Of a stretch of 64,000 nt of DNA, positions 1 through 13,500 are shown one piece after another (position 1 is the first letter of the stretch; every line of letters starts with the position of its first letter). The notes below the pieces were generated by a model. That model saw only the letters and a list, made by a program, of their open reading frames with translations, did no database searches and was not told where the DNA came from. Source of the stretch: Campanula takesimana (taxonomy: Eukaryota > Streptophyta > Magnoliopsida > Asterales > Campanulaceae); NCBI GenBank assembly GCA_026119855.1, contig JAOWBW010001456.1, forward strand, positions 124,001-188,000. The letters run 5' to 3'. Position numbers and translations under genes: made by a program.

Positions 1-791
1 AATCTAGGACACATGCAACTTCCTTGCACGCTACTTCTTCGGTCACCAGGGCATAATCACAATCCTCATCAAGATTGTCACTGCTTGCCGCCGCAGCAGT
101 CGACTCAGATTTCTGCTGCTCTCTCTTCTTCTTAGGACAATCGGTTTTCCAATGCCCTTTTTCCTTGCAAAAACTACAATATCTCCAGGTCTCGGACCCG
201 TCTAGAACCTCCGTTCCTTCGACTATGCCCTCTGCTGCCTTCCGCAACCAAACCTGATGACTGAGATTCTGTGCTAGTACCACTCGCCTTTCGACGCAGT
301 TCTCTAGTCTTCAGACCAGACATTACTTGCTCCAGAGTAATTGTCTCTTTGTTCAGACATGAATCAACATATGATTCATATGACAACGGTAGAGACACCA
401 GAAGAATTAAAGCAGCATCCTCATCCTCAATTTTCACCTCTATATTACGCAATCCAAGTAATAAAGCAGAAAATCTATCTAGATGATCCTTGATAGGCGT
501 ACCTTCAGACATATGGAAAGTGAATAGCTTCTTCTTCATATAGAGCTTGTTGGTTAGAGACTTCGTCAAATACATCTTCTCTAACGTTAGCCACAAGCCT
601 CCCGCTGTTTCTTGATCCGCTACTTCTGCTAAGATCTCATCATCAAGACTCATGATAATCATTGAATGAGCCTTCTCATCCAATACTACCATGTCTGCAG
701 CCTTCTTCGAATCCTCCGCTGTGGGAACGACATCTGCCTTACCTTTTGGATCCTTGTGATCCCTGATTGCAGTAGCCACTGGATTCCACAA
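1..791 (-). pseudogene. Ty1/copia gag remnant, open at window edge
   Basis: Minus-strand reading from 791 to 174 gives a 205-codon gag segment of the copia type, with a WLTLEKMYLTKSLTNKLYMKK-like block typical of the UBN2/gag family. A CCHC zinc knuckle (CSFCKEKGHWKTDC) lies at about 128-183 in another frame, so a small indel separates it from the gag body. The knuckle frame continues toward the window edge and ends in residues resembling the start of copia protease (DYALVTEEVAC). There is no LTR in view and the 5' end of gag is missing. This is a degenerate fragment just downstream of the kinase gene's 3' end. Family assignment is by recognition, not by search. Confidence 0.75.
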
Positions 792-1010
792 ACTTGTCTT
801 CGCAAAGCCTAGTCCGCCCGAGTCTTAGTAATGATCCGCCCGGGTCTTCATGGTCCGTTCCGGACCTCTATAGGCACCCGTCCGGACCTCCCTCCTGCTG
901 CACCGTGTTCTTCTTCTTTTCCTCTTCTGCTGCTACTTCACCTTCAAAATCACTTTGCTCTAACAGAAAGGTTAGTACACAACCAACGTTCGCTTATTGC
1001 GATTAAAAGA

Positions 1011-1267
1011 TACTACCTCTGTCCCTAAATGAGTTGTCCAAATTTCATTTTAAGGGACATCTGAAAATCTCAACTTTTTGTACAATTTGGTGGCAAAGAT
1101 TCATATATAATCTTGTAATCTCATTTCCAAACATTTAGTTTTGCACGTATAAAGAGACCGGTGAAAAAAAATTCGAAAGAAAAAACATTTAGGGACAAAG
1201 TTATATTCAAAAAAGACTCATTTAGAGACAATTTTTTGAAAATGGACACTCAGGGACAGAGGGAGTA
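1011..1267. mobile_element. Stowaway-like MITE
   Basis: The element begins TACTACCTCTGTCCC and ends GGGACAGAGGGAGTA, giving terminal inverted repeats with TA at each end, as in Tc1/mariner-derived Stowaway MITEs. It is about 257 bp and non-coding. Its interior matches, in opposite orientation, the element at 16209-16475. It lies downstream of the kinase gene's stop codon. Confidence 0.8.
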
Positions 1268-1585
1268 AATCTTTACACTTGACCTGTATTATTATCTAAT
1301 CCAAAAGCTAAATTTGCCACTTTGACATTGCTTGCCTGCTTAATTGCTGGCTAGCTGCATATGGACCAGCAAAGCAAACTATAGGGCTACTCCAGTATAA
1401 ATATAAATAGTAATGTTTTACAAACATTGACTTCTCTTGAATTAGATAAACCCCCTAGCATCATTTTCCTTTTTTTACACTCGTAATGAAATTACAATAA
1501 TGTTACAAATAAGAAAAATTTCCCATCCCATCGGGCCTTCTTGTCTTTAACATTTCTTCAGTTCGCGCGGCCTGTATGACAAGAA

Positions 1586-4500
1586 TTAAGACACGGTTCG
1601 TCCATAGCAAACACAAGCAAGATAGAGATTCTTTGCCCACTTGTCCTGCACAATTACACCAAACGCAAAGTCAAAAATCGCTACCTTAATTAAGGCCTAA
1701 ACACAGACAAAATTCTTCTCTATTATTTTTTTATTTTTCATTTTTTTTTGGCTGCAAAAATTATGGAAAAACCAGCTCTTGTAGACCATGAAATAAACCA
1801 ATACTACCTCCGTCCCAAAGATAACTTTTCAAACATTATTTTAAGGTTACATCATAAGTTTTGGAAATTAAGTGATTTTGAAGCCATAAGTTTGGTAATG
1901 GGACTAACTTTTTGGGACAAAAGAAATGGGAAATGAGACTATCATTTTGGGACGGAGGGAGTATTACACAAGTATATTCCCTACCTCCCATAATAAATGT
2001 CGCGTTTGACTTGTCAAGTTGTTTAAGGAATGTGCTTTACTTGTTTGTACATTGCTTGTACAATGGTAAAATTGCACAAAGACTATTTCCTTGTTTAGAG
2101 ACACGTCATATACTTGGGGACGGAGTATTAACTTGCACAAGAAAATCATAATGTCCAATGGCGAATAAGATTAGCAGACACTTACTTTAACATGTGTGCT
2201 TGGAAACTGAGATGTGCGTAAGGTTTCTTGTGTTTCATCACCAGGTTTGCGACGGGGCACACTCAAGATGAGGGCAGCTTGATCCCAAGTAGCAGCCGTG
2301 GATGTTATGCGATAACCACCATCCCAGCGTCTATGGATTCCTTCACTTGGATAAAGAAAATCAAGCTCCACAACCTGCAATCAAAACATAATTATCACCT
2401 AGAAATAGAATGAGTGTTTATCATCATTTCAATATTTTTCATATTCCTTCTTTATTTTATCTATATATACAATTTATTTGTTTCCATCCCTATCCTGAAA
2501 GTTCTGCAGAGGGACTGAGTTCTCACAAATCCATCCCCCTGTGTCCCACAAAAACACACCCACACCACACCCACAAAACTAAAGAGAAAAAGAAGGGGAG
2601 GGGGAAATTTTGAAAGCCCTTTTGTGTGCTAGTAATCATAGAATTCTTGTGGACTAAAATTCTCTAAAACTTTCAACATTATTTGACATCATTTCATCAT
2701 CAATTTTTGGTAACACTCTTCCACAGCCAAAACTTACAAAAGTGAACAAGAATCAACCAAACTAACTCTGTTCTTCCAAACAGACGAATCAACAAGACCC
2801 CTCAGTACCATTCTCACTTTTGCATCTCTCATTTAGTGTATTATTTTTCTAAAATTAGATTTTCAGGTAGTGGTCACCCATTTTGTAACCCACATTCATC
2901 AAAAAAGCAAGTTACGAGACTCATGCAAGATTGTTTGGACTATTCCTCGGTCTCACAGGTCGTTATGAACTCAAAAGCTCCAATCTAAAAGGCACTCTAC
3001 AAAGATATACAGATACTCAACATTGTGTAGAGAATGGCACCATTTGTTCAGAGCACAAGTTTTATTTCGTATACTTTTGGGGAATACGCTAAATGTTCTG
3101 TAATTTTGAAATAATTTATTCAGATGGGGAAGTCTCTGCTTCAACTCTAGTCATGTTCAAGGCTCTGCTTGTGTATCATGTTCAGAAAAAGAAAGTGAAG
3201 GGGATTTCAGCATCTAGAAGAAGTGGAAAGAACAAATGAGAGTAAGAAACTCAACCTGATCACTGAAGCCAGCATTGCGAGACATGACCACACCCCATCT
3301 GGTACCCGCTGTTGCCATGGACGTAACATGAAACCCTTCTCTCCACTTCTTGTTAATCCACTTGAAAGGAAAAGAGTCGCTTACTTTGTACGACTGTTGA
3401 GAGTACTGGGTGCCTGCCAAAATTTGGTCATAAGATAACAGTTTACAGATTCATTGAATGTGAATTATGCCAGGATAAAGATGTAAGCAACCACCGCTTC
3501 TAAGAACCAGTGAGACATGTTTGTATATCGGTTCTGAAAAGAAACTAACATGAGACGGATCATAATATTATCACTTCACTGATGAAACAGTACAGAAGTC
3601 TGGCCACCTAACTCTTTACTTGCATTCAATAATATAACTGACCCCAAAAAACCTTATCTCAAAAGTAAGTTTATATTGTACTTCACAGTGAACACAGAAA
3701 CTTAATAACTAACCGTGAACAAAACATGAGAGTACACAACTAATGCTCATGATCATTAATTCCCAATATAAGATATGTCATAAGAATAATTCCATCCAGT
3801 GTGACAGGAACTAACGACACATTAATAAACCATATTTGTTGTAATCATCCAAAATCCATCAACATGTTCAATTCAAGTCTTCCTGTTTTCTTGTATATTT
3901 ATAAATGACACATTTAGAAAGAAGAGAAGACTAAACATAAAAAAAAATGCACTGCATGTCAACCACATTCACAGAATATTAAATGACTGAGCAAATATGT
4001 CCAGTGGGCCACCTTTTCATATGATAAAGTGGTAATAAATGTGCATCTTTCAGGAGTGAAATGTAAAACCAGAAACAAGCATCGACCACAAGCAACTACA
4101 GAATTCATTTTTATATACTCCTACTAGAGCAAATATACCTTTGGACATCACAACAAGAGAACTTCCATTGTTAGACCCAGCAATAGAACTGATGTAATAG
4201 TTCTTCTCCCATTGTTCCATGATCCATTCCTGCAATTTTTAATGTATAAGAAAGTTAACAATCTCATACAACTTTAAGATCAGTGAATGTAATAGTATGT
4301 CAAGGTATTTCACCTTATGCAAGAAGAAAGGAGAAAGCTCATAAACTTGGTTGGTGAAGCCCGTTCCAGCGTCCATTATGAGAGCCCACAGGTTAGAACA
4401 GGATGCCACAGAGCTTATAAGTAAACCATCAGCATTTCCTCTTTCCACATGTTGTGCCAATCTTGCATCCGCCACATTGTAATGGTACCTATGCAAACAC

Positions 4501-7500
4501 AATGAGCAGTTTGCTTATCCATATAATCAGAGAACATTCAAAAGAGTAGATAAGTCTCATTGCTCTTCTGGAAGAGGCAAAGACATTGACCAGCAGCAGG
4601 CAAAGAGATCCTTATAATCTTGGAGAAAGGTATGTTAAATTCACACCTAATCCTTTTATTGAAAGACTGCTGGGAACATTTGGGCAGACCATCACGGCTA
4701 ACTTGAGGTTCAAACTAAGTAGATTTTGTTAAGAATATGAGCTTCCAATCATGTTTTAGAGACACGTGCATCTATGCATTCAAGTTAGGAAGTATAAAAC
4801 CAGAATTTCCCACCAATTTTGCGCCTTGTGACACGCTATTCACTAGTTTCCCGGAAATGTATTGTCAATAGTGTTCAGTGTTCACAAGTTCTCCTGGGGT
4901 TTACTGTAACCGCATTGTTGTGTTAGATGACAATCTATGAAGTTGGAAAACCTAGCAAGACAAGTATCACTAGACTAGGTTTTAACACTAACATACTTCA
5001 TATTTGACTGACATGCTCACATAATCCCTCAATCAACCTTTAATCTATTGACCTAGTGCCCTACAAAATAAACCGGTACACTTTTCTTTGTATTGTTCAT
5101 AGTAAAGCATCTATTTTTAACACTGTTAACACCAGAAAGAAACAACGTGATTATTTTGTTGTGAAACTCAATACACGGTCCCATAACCAACCTACCTCCA
5201 CCCAAACCTTACACCTTTCACAACAGCATGACACTGGGAATATTGCATTAGACATTGACACGTGTGCAAGCATTCACATTCCTACACACAAGTACTCTCG
5301 TATATTGCCCCAGATATCAAAATGTAGGCATGAAAATAAATATTGGCCAGCTTTCATTACAGGATCAGATGGATTTTTGTCTCTCTTATATTTCATTTCA
5401 GGTGACTCAGTGAAGAGGCAAAAGAAGACCCCAAACCCACTATACCTCAGACAAAAACAAAAGCAATCGAATACAAGCCCAAACAACATTAAAAAAATTG
5501 CATAGACATACCAAGTGAAATTCAGTCCCAAAAACCTATGCAAAGGATAGAATTCATAAGCCTCCTCAAGACGCTAACAGAAATTACCAAGTCCAGGTTG
5601 GAAAATAATGAAGACAAATTCATGCATGTGGCAAGAGTAAGAAAATCATAAGAAAACCAATGATGCTACATCATTGTACGAACTCTGGAAATCAACAGAA
5701 ACATCTCAAAGAACCACGGCCTTTTGTTGATAATCATTCAATCACATATGACAAAAAGAAAAAAATATTCCTAATTGATCCCCGAAAGTCCAATGTAAAT
5801 TCAATGAACAATATTGTACCTCTGTTTCATAGGTAGCCGGGCATTATAAACTGAAATCCACTGTGTGGCAGGGACTCCCATGCGAACTTTCTTCTTGGGC
5901 TGTCCATCATCTTCCTCCTCAAGATTCAATCTACCACGTTTTTGGCCAACTTGGAAGATAATCTAACAAAGATAGAGGAAACAAAAAATCCTTAAGTTCA
6001 GCTACACTCATCTAAGTAAGTTTTTTTTTCTTATAATCGCATATCAAAATGGATCACCTTTTGAGCCCCATCTGTATTTATTGGTCTTATGGCAGGGTTG
6101 GGACCAAGTAGTCCCTCGAACAAAGAGATTAGCTTCGAATAGTTGGGTTCTTCGTCAAACTTCATATTCACCACTATCTCAAGAAATTGTTTTAGTGGTG
6201 CAGGGCAGAAGCAGCACAACATTTCAGGAGATGTGGCCATCTTCTTCTTACAAACTAGAAATGATTTATTATCACCCTATGAAATAAAATCAAATATATA
6301 AATTAGATCAACAAAAGTTCATCTATGAGGATATCTGCAGTGCCCAAGTATGTCCAAGAAGAGATAAATGTAAGTACTACCTGATATCCTTGCCATGGCA
6401 GCCTGCCTCGGTGAAGAAAAATCAATGTATATGCAAGAGATTCCAGATCATCTCTCCTACTAGCAGTCCTTCCCAAATGTGCATGCACACTTGCGTATCT
6501 AACAGTTCCTCTGTGTTAATTAAAAACATATACAAATCAGAATTGTGAAAATAATAGTTGAGAATTAAATAAAATTGCAATATAGGGAAATCGTTTACCG
6601 AAACATATCAGGTCGCTGATCATACTCAACATGCTGACCACTGCTATTTTCTCTCCACTTAGTCGCTGTATGTCACATTTAATATGGAAACATTAGAGAG
6701 GAGCAGTAAAGTAAAAAATGATCCACTGGGTTGAGCTAACTTTACTGACCTAGTCCTAAGTCAACAAGAAACAGTTTCTTTTCTTGAGCTGTTGATGGCT
6801 GGCCAAGTAAAAAGTTCTCTGGCTTTACATCCCCATGCACATAACTGACATCAATGATATGTAAGAAACGGAAATAAAATGGAATTCAGATACGGATAAA
6901 GGGTATCAGAATATCATCAGCAGATCAGAAAAGGGCCATATAATCAATCAATAACTAACAAGAAATGAGAAAATTTAACATATCATACCCCTTCGAGTGC
7001 ATCTTATCCAAGATGGACAGAGACTCCACAGCAATACAAGCTACCATTTCAGATGACATCCTGGAACATAGAGAATTGAAACGAAGGGATGAGATACCAA
7101 CAACATTACAAGGAAGGACCCAGAGTATTGACGAATAAAGTGATACGGAGTATATGCTAAGACGCTGAGAGAAAACATTGCATCCCTGAAATATATTCAA
7201 CACAACATATTGGACTAAAGAAAGACCTTAGACACGTCTCAACTAGTTACATAAACAAACGAATACATATAAAATGCAGCAGAATAAAGCAATCAAAATG
7301 TAGACTAAAGAAAGACCTTAAACATGTCTCAACTATTCAAACTTTTTCTAAAACCAATAACCAACACAACCATATATTGTTTTTATTCAAGTTTTGTAAG
7401 TCTTGTACCCAAAAATGATTTATGAGCCAAAAAAACTAAATCAAACATATATCTTTTGGTTCTAAAGAACCATAAACCGAAAACTGAACTCTAACAAGCC

Positions 7501-10500
7501 TATTTAAGTTCAAAAATGAATAGTCCTTGTTCTTTTTTTTTTGGGTGTCAAATATGCAAGGGTTCCTGCATTGCGGACGAGTGCGGGTAAAGAAGCTAGT
7601 CCATGGTGGGGGTAAGATTAGTGGGATGCGCTTTGGAACTTGGAACATAGGCTCTTTGACAGGGAGATCAGCAGAAGTGGTGGAGGTTATGAGGAGGAGG
7701 AAGATTCACATAATGTGTCTACAAGAAACTAAGTGGGTTGGAGAGAAAGCTAAAGAAATAGCACCTTGGGGTTTTAAGCTTTGGTATTCAGGAAAGGAGA
7801 AGGGTAGGAATGGAGTAGGTATCATTATTGACAAGGAGTATATCGATGATGTTGTGGAGGTGTGCAGGAAGAGTGACCGGATTATTGGCATTAAACTTGT
7901 GGTTAGTGATGAGATTATAACTATTATTAGTGCCTATGCACCACAAGTAGGGTTGGACGCATCTATTAAACAAGAGTTCTGGGAAGATTTAAAAGAGGTT
8001 GTGCAACGCGTACCTAGTGGTGAGAAGTTAGTCGTTGGTGGCGATCTTAATGGACATGTGGGGTCTAGTCGACACGACTTTGAGAGCATTCATGGAGGTT
8101 TTGGTTTTGGGGAGAGGAATGAAGCAGGGAACGGGATCCTGGAGTTTGCGATGGCATATGACTTGAGTATAATGAACACTTGGTTCAAAAAGAGAGAATC
8201 ACACTTGGTGACCTATAGAAGTGGAGGTAATGCAAGTCAGATTGACTTCTTCTTAGTAAGAAATGCTTGTAGAAAGAGTTACACTGACTGCATGGTTATT
8301 CCAGGTGAAAGTACTGCAACTCAACATAGACTTGTGGTACTTGATTTTCGAAGTAGGAGAATTTCAAGGAAGAGAAAACCACTAGTAGAACCTAGAATCA
8401 AGTGGTGGAGACTTCAAGGGGAGAATCAACAGAGATTTCTAGCTAAGATGGCCACTACTGGTATTTGGTCGGGTAATATGGAGGATATGGATATAGATTC
8501 GACCTGGACTAAGATGGAGCATACCATAAAGGAGGTGGCAAGAGAAGTCCTCGGAGAATCTAAAGGAAGTATGCCACAAAGTAAGGACACATCATGGTGG
8601 AACGAGGAAGTAAAACAAGCGATAAAGAGCAAGCGAGAATGCTATAAATTAATGGGAAAATGCAGGAGTGAGGAGAACTATGAGAGGTATAAGGAGGCTA
8701 GAAGAGAAGCAAAGAAAGCAGTAAAAGATGCAAGAGCAAAGGTGAATCAGAAACTTTATGATAGATTGGATACAAAAGAAGGGGAAAAAGACATCTATAA
8801 CTTGCTCGAATGAGAGATAAGAGGACACGAGACATTGGGAGGGTTAAATGTGTTAAGGATGTAAACCAAAGAGTGTTGGTCGGGGATAAAGAGATAAAAG
8901 ATAGGTGGAGTTCGTACTTCAATACCTTGTTTAATGGCAATCAAGAGCAGGATATTGGAGATATAACTATCCCTTCGAGTATGATTAATCGAGATTTTAT
9001 GCGGCGAATTCAAAAGGGTGAAGTGGAAATGGCGATGAAAAAGATGGGATTAAAGAAAGCGGTAGGGCCGGATGGAATACCAATTGGGGTGTGGAGATGT
9101 TTTGGAGAGAGGGGAATAGATTGGTTAACAACACTATTCAACAAGATATGGAGAAGTAACACAATGCCATTGGAGTGGAGAAAAAGTACCCTAATCCCTC
9201 TGTATAAGAACAAAGGTGATGTCCAAGATTGTGCCAACTATCGAGGAATCAAACTAATGAGCCATACTATGAAACTTTGGGAAAGAGTGATTGCACAACG
9301 GCTAAGAAAAATTGTGAATATTTCGGATAACCAATTTGGATTTATGCCCGGCAGATCGACTATGGACGCAATCTATCTTATGAGACAAATCATGGAGAAA
9401 TATCGAGATAAAAAGAAAGATTTGCATATGGTTTTCATTGATTTGGAGAAAGCGTATGATAAAGTGCCAAGAGGGGTACTTTGGTGGGCTTTAGTAAAGA
9501 AAGGCGTTTCAATCGGATTCCAGTGTGTGGCTGAAAATATTGAGCGGGTTATGAGAAACTTTTTGTGGGAAGACTCGGGAGAGGGTAAGAGAGATCATCT
9601 AGTGGCGTGGGAGAAAGTGTGCTGTCCTAAAGTGGAGGGGGGTTTAGAATTGGGGAACTTGGTTAAGCGGAATATCTCCCTCGTGAGTAAATGGTTGTGG
9701 CGGTTTCCTCAAGAACCTAATTCTATCTGGCATAAAGTGATAAGGAGCAAGTTTGGTATGCACTGTAATGGTTGGGATTCTCATTTCCGAAGTTCTTGTT
9801 CTCATAAAAGCCCGTGGAAGTACATTCATCAGTGCCATCATCTGTTCCGTCCTTTGACTCGTTTAAAGGTTGGGAATGGGACTCGGATTCGATTCTGGGA
9901 AGATGTGTGGATGGGTGACTCCTCTTTGTGTTTGTTGTTCCCTCGCCTATATCGTTTATCTTCGGTTCATTTGGCTCCTATTATTGATTTTGTTGTTCTT
10001 GGGGATGAAGCTCAACTTTCTTGGAACTTTCACTTTTTTCGCAATCTTAATGATCGTGAATGTGTGGAGGTGGGTGTTCTTCTTGATTCTTTATCTCGAG
10101 TTCGTTTGTCTCATAATCAGGATTCTAGAATTTGGTCTCTTGAAGGGTCAGGAAAATATTCTTGTAAATCTTTTATGACCTTCTTGATTTCTAGTCCTAT
10201 TCCTTCTCCTTTCCCCCTTGTTTCATTTGTGTGGAAGTCTAAAACTCCTTTTAAAATCAGAGCCTTTATTTGGACTTTAGTACTTAATAAGCTTAATACC
10301 AATGATAAGCTTCAAATTCGACGGCCTCTCAAGTGTATTTCGCCTAATTGGTGCGTGAACTGCAAGCTTTCGGGTGAATCTCATGACCATCTTTTTCTCC
10401 ATTGTACCATGGCTCAATATCTTTGGAATAGTCTTTTTGAGGTGGGTGGAGAATATTGGGTGTGCCCTAGTACTTTGAACTCCTTTTTGCAAATTCAGTT

Positions 10501-13500
10501 TAGAGGCTTCGGAAAAGGCAAAGATGTAGTTCTCTTATGGGATTACGGAATCTCAGCCGTCTTGTGGTGTTTATGGATGGAGAGGAATAATAGAATATTT
10601 CGAAATCATCATATTCCGAAACACTTACTATGGGAACGGGTGATTTCTATTGCTTCTCTTTGGGCGTCAGCTAACGGGGCTTTTCGGGGATTGTCTATTT
10701 TTGATTTGAAGCAAGATTGGACGGCTGCGATTATGTAGATTTTGTTGCTTTATTTTGTGTTTTCTTTTTCTGTGTCCTCTTTGACGGATACCTTATCCGT
10801 CTTTTGTATATTCTTCTCTTTAATCTAATAAAATTCTTTTCCTATCAAAAAATAAATATATTGATATTATCAAGGACATGTATAATGGAGTTAGTACTAG
10901 TGTACGGACAAGCGTTGGGAAGACAGAAGAGTTCCCTATCACGATTGGAGTGCATCAAGGCTCTGCACTTAGTCTCTTTCTCTTTGCCCTGATAATGGAC
11001 GAAGTGACGAGGTCAATCCAAGATGATATTCCATGGTGTATGTTGTTCGCAGATGATATTGTGCTGATTGATGAGACAAAAGAAGGTGTTGAAAGTAAAT
11101 TGGAGTTGTGGAGCCGCACTTTGGAATCTCGAGGTTTTAGGTTAAGCAGAAGCAAAACTGAATATATGGAGTGTAAATTTAGCAAAGTTGGAAGCAGAGA
11201 GGCAGGAGTGATCACATTCGATAGAAAGATTGTCCAAGCTTCCGAGTTCTTTCGCTATCTTGGATCTATTATCCAAAAAGATGGAGAATTGGATGGAGAT
11301 GTGGCTCATAGGATTAAAGCAGGTTGGTTGAAGTGGAAGAGTGCCACACAGTTTCTTTGTGATCGTGGCATGCCAAATAGATTAAAGGGAAAATTCTATC
11401 GTACGGCAATTAGGCATGCACTGCTTTATGGCACTGAATGTTGGGCCGTGAAACAGTGTCATATTCATAAGATGAATGTAGCGGAGATGCGTATGCTACG
11501 ATGGATGTGTGGGCATACAAGAAAAGATCGATTGAGAAATGAGGTGATCAGGGGTAAAGTAGGAGTTGCGCCCATTGAGGATAAAATGAGGGAGCATCGT
11601 CTAAGGTGGTTTGGTCATGTGAGACGGAGACCGAGTGATGCACCGGTTAGGAGGCCTGAAGAGTGGAGAAGTGATAAAATGGCGAGGGGTAGGGGAAGAC
11701 CCAAGCAAACTTGGATTAAGGTGATTGAAAATGATATGAGTTTACTCGGAGTGGATGAAGATGTGGCGTTGTAGAGGCCGGAGTGGAGGGCGAAAATTCA
11801 TGTGAATGATGGGGGTTGATCATACTTTTTATTATTATTATTTATTTATTTTAATTTATTTTCTCCATCTTTTTCCTCTCTTTCTCTCTCTCTCTCGCTC
11901 GCTCTCTCTTTCTCTCTCTCTCTTCCTTTTATCACGTTGACATATGAGGATTCATGTTAGCCGACCCCAAATTATTTTGGGACTAAGGCTTTGTTGTTGT
12001 TGTTGTTGTTGTTGCGGTATTAGACTATTCAAAATAAAATCCTCCTCTGATGAAATTAAAAAGAAAAAAAAAAGTCTCCTATGTACACCTGAGTTAGAGC
12101 AGCAAATGAACAAATATCTTAATTAACACAAGTTATTGGTAAATAGTAAGAATATGCTCATCTTTGAGCTTTGAACCATGGCAAATGACATAAAGCAAGG
12201 GGATTCAATGCTGTGGAAACTAGTCTCACATAAACAGTCTCAACTCTTATGATCGATCTAGTTTAAAATTAAGACGAGATTGATAATACTGCCAGTAGAG
12301 GATAAAAGCATGTTGATTGGTCAATTTATTACCTAGAGATGGCAAGTACTATATTAAACGCAGATCATAAACAGTTGTTCAGCCATATCAGGAAAAGAAT
12401 CAATGCTGTTCTACCTCATCAGCACTGGAATAAAAAGGGCTGTCGTGCACACACACACACCAAGACCAACACCAAGACCAACACCAACCCAAAAAACATT
12501 CCCGTTTCATCACCCGCATTAAGGTCCTATATATATTCATCACACAAACAACCCCCAAAATGTCCTAGTCAGCATTGTGATGTGCAGCTTCCATCACATG
12601 CCTTTTACAAAAGCAAATGAAAATCATGAATAAAGAAGAATTCGATGAAGCTAAAATATACCACCATGGATGGATATTCAGTTCCTCGGGAGCCTATGAA
12701 AAATTAATGTGCAAAAACTAGATAATAGTTTAACGAGAAAAGGATTTTAATTAGATGCACAAGCATAGGTACTCACGACTGTCCTGATGAATTCCATACA
12801 TCCCATAAGCTAGGTCCTAGCATGTCCATAACCTGAAACATTAGAACTTGGATGGATGTTATAACATATATATTTATTACTAGCTAAAAGAGAAAGTTAC
12901 ATCAGAAATATCAGAACAAAAATATACTAGATATTTAGTAATAGCTAGAATAGATGTGAGCCAATCATACCATTACGTAGTAGTCACCTTGCTTTCCTTT
13001 GTAGTGTACTTTAGGTACTCCGTGACTGCCACCCAAAGTACTATACAACCAAAAAAAGGAAGGAAGCACACAAATCAGTTTCCATAAAATACTATGTTAA
13101 CATGAACAAATATCAAACCCCAAAATAACTTGAACACATACTTGTAAACCTGCCACTCATATGGAGGACCATAATTACAGCCTTTACTGTTTCTGTGCTC
13201 AAACTTTAAAGCAACCTGTAATATACAGGACAAACGGAAGAAACCATGTATACTTAGTCAGAAAACAAAATATGCTAAACTGGCATAAAATAGTTTATTC
13301 TTGCTAAATGCCTCACCTCCAGGGCAGCAGAACCAGTTGCCCGTTCATTTCCACCAGTAACACGCCGTCCGACAAATACCTGACCAAACCCACCTTTGCC
13401 CAACTTCCTCTCAACCTTATACTGTGGCGACCCTCCTACTTGAACCTGATAACCAGCACATCAAGATATTAGAACCCAATGAGCTTCACATTTTTCAAAG

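Larger units (their letters stand above)
7530..12014 (+). mobile_element. RTE-type LINE, antisense in kinase intron 5, split by an L1 fragment
   Basis: An endonuclease-reverse transcriptase non-LTR retrotransposon. Apurinic endonuclease and RT reading frames (7527-9510 and 10857-11774) are followed by the 3' signature typical of plant RTE elements: AGCCGACCCCAAAT, then TTTTGGGACTAAGGC and a (TTG)n tail ending near 12014. A CT-rich tract at about 11865-11930 precedes the tail. The element runs opposite to the host kinase gene. The left boundary is approximate because no target-site duplication could be fixed. It carries a frameshift between endonuclease and RT, a nested L1 piece, and a TAG near the end of RT, so it is not autonomous. 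Confidence 0.85.

Noticed and set aside
5056..5543. Genes inside the 4489-5819 intron
   Set aside because: Open frames on both strands between well-supported kinase exons, with no motif.
8798..8820. ATGA overlap as programmed translational coupling in the RTE LINE
   Set aside because: Related RTE elements encode EN and RT in one frame, and a one-base deletion explains the overlap more simply.
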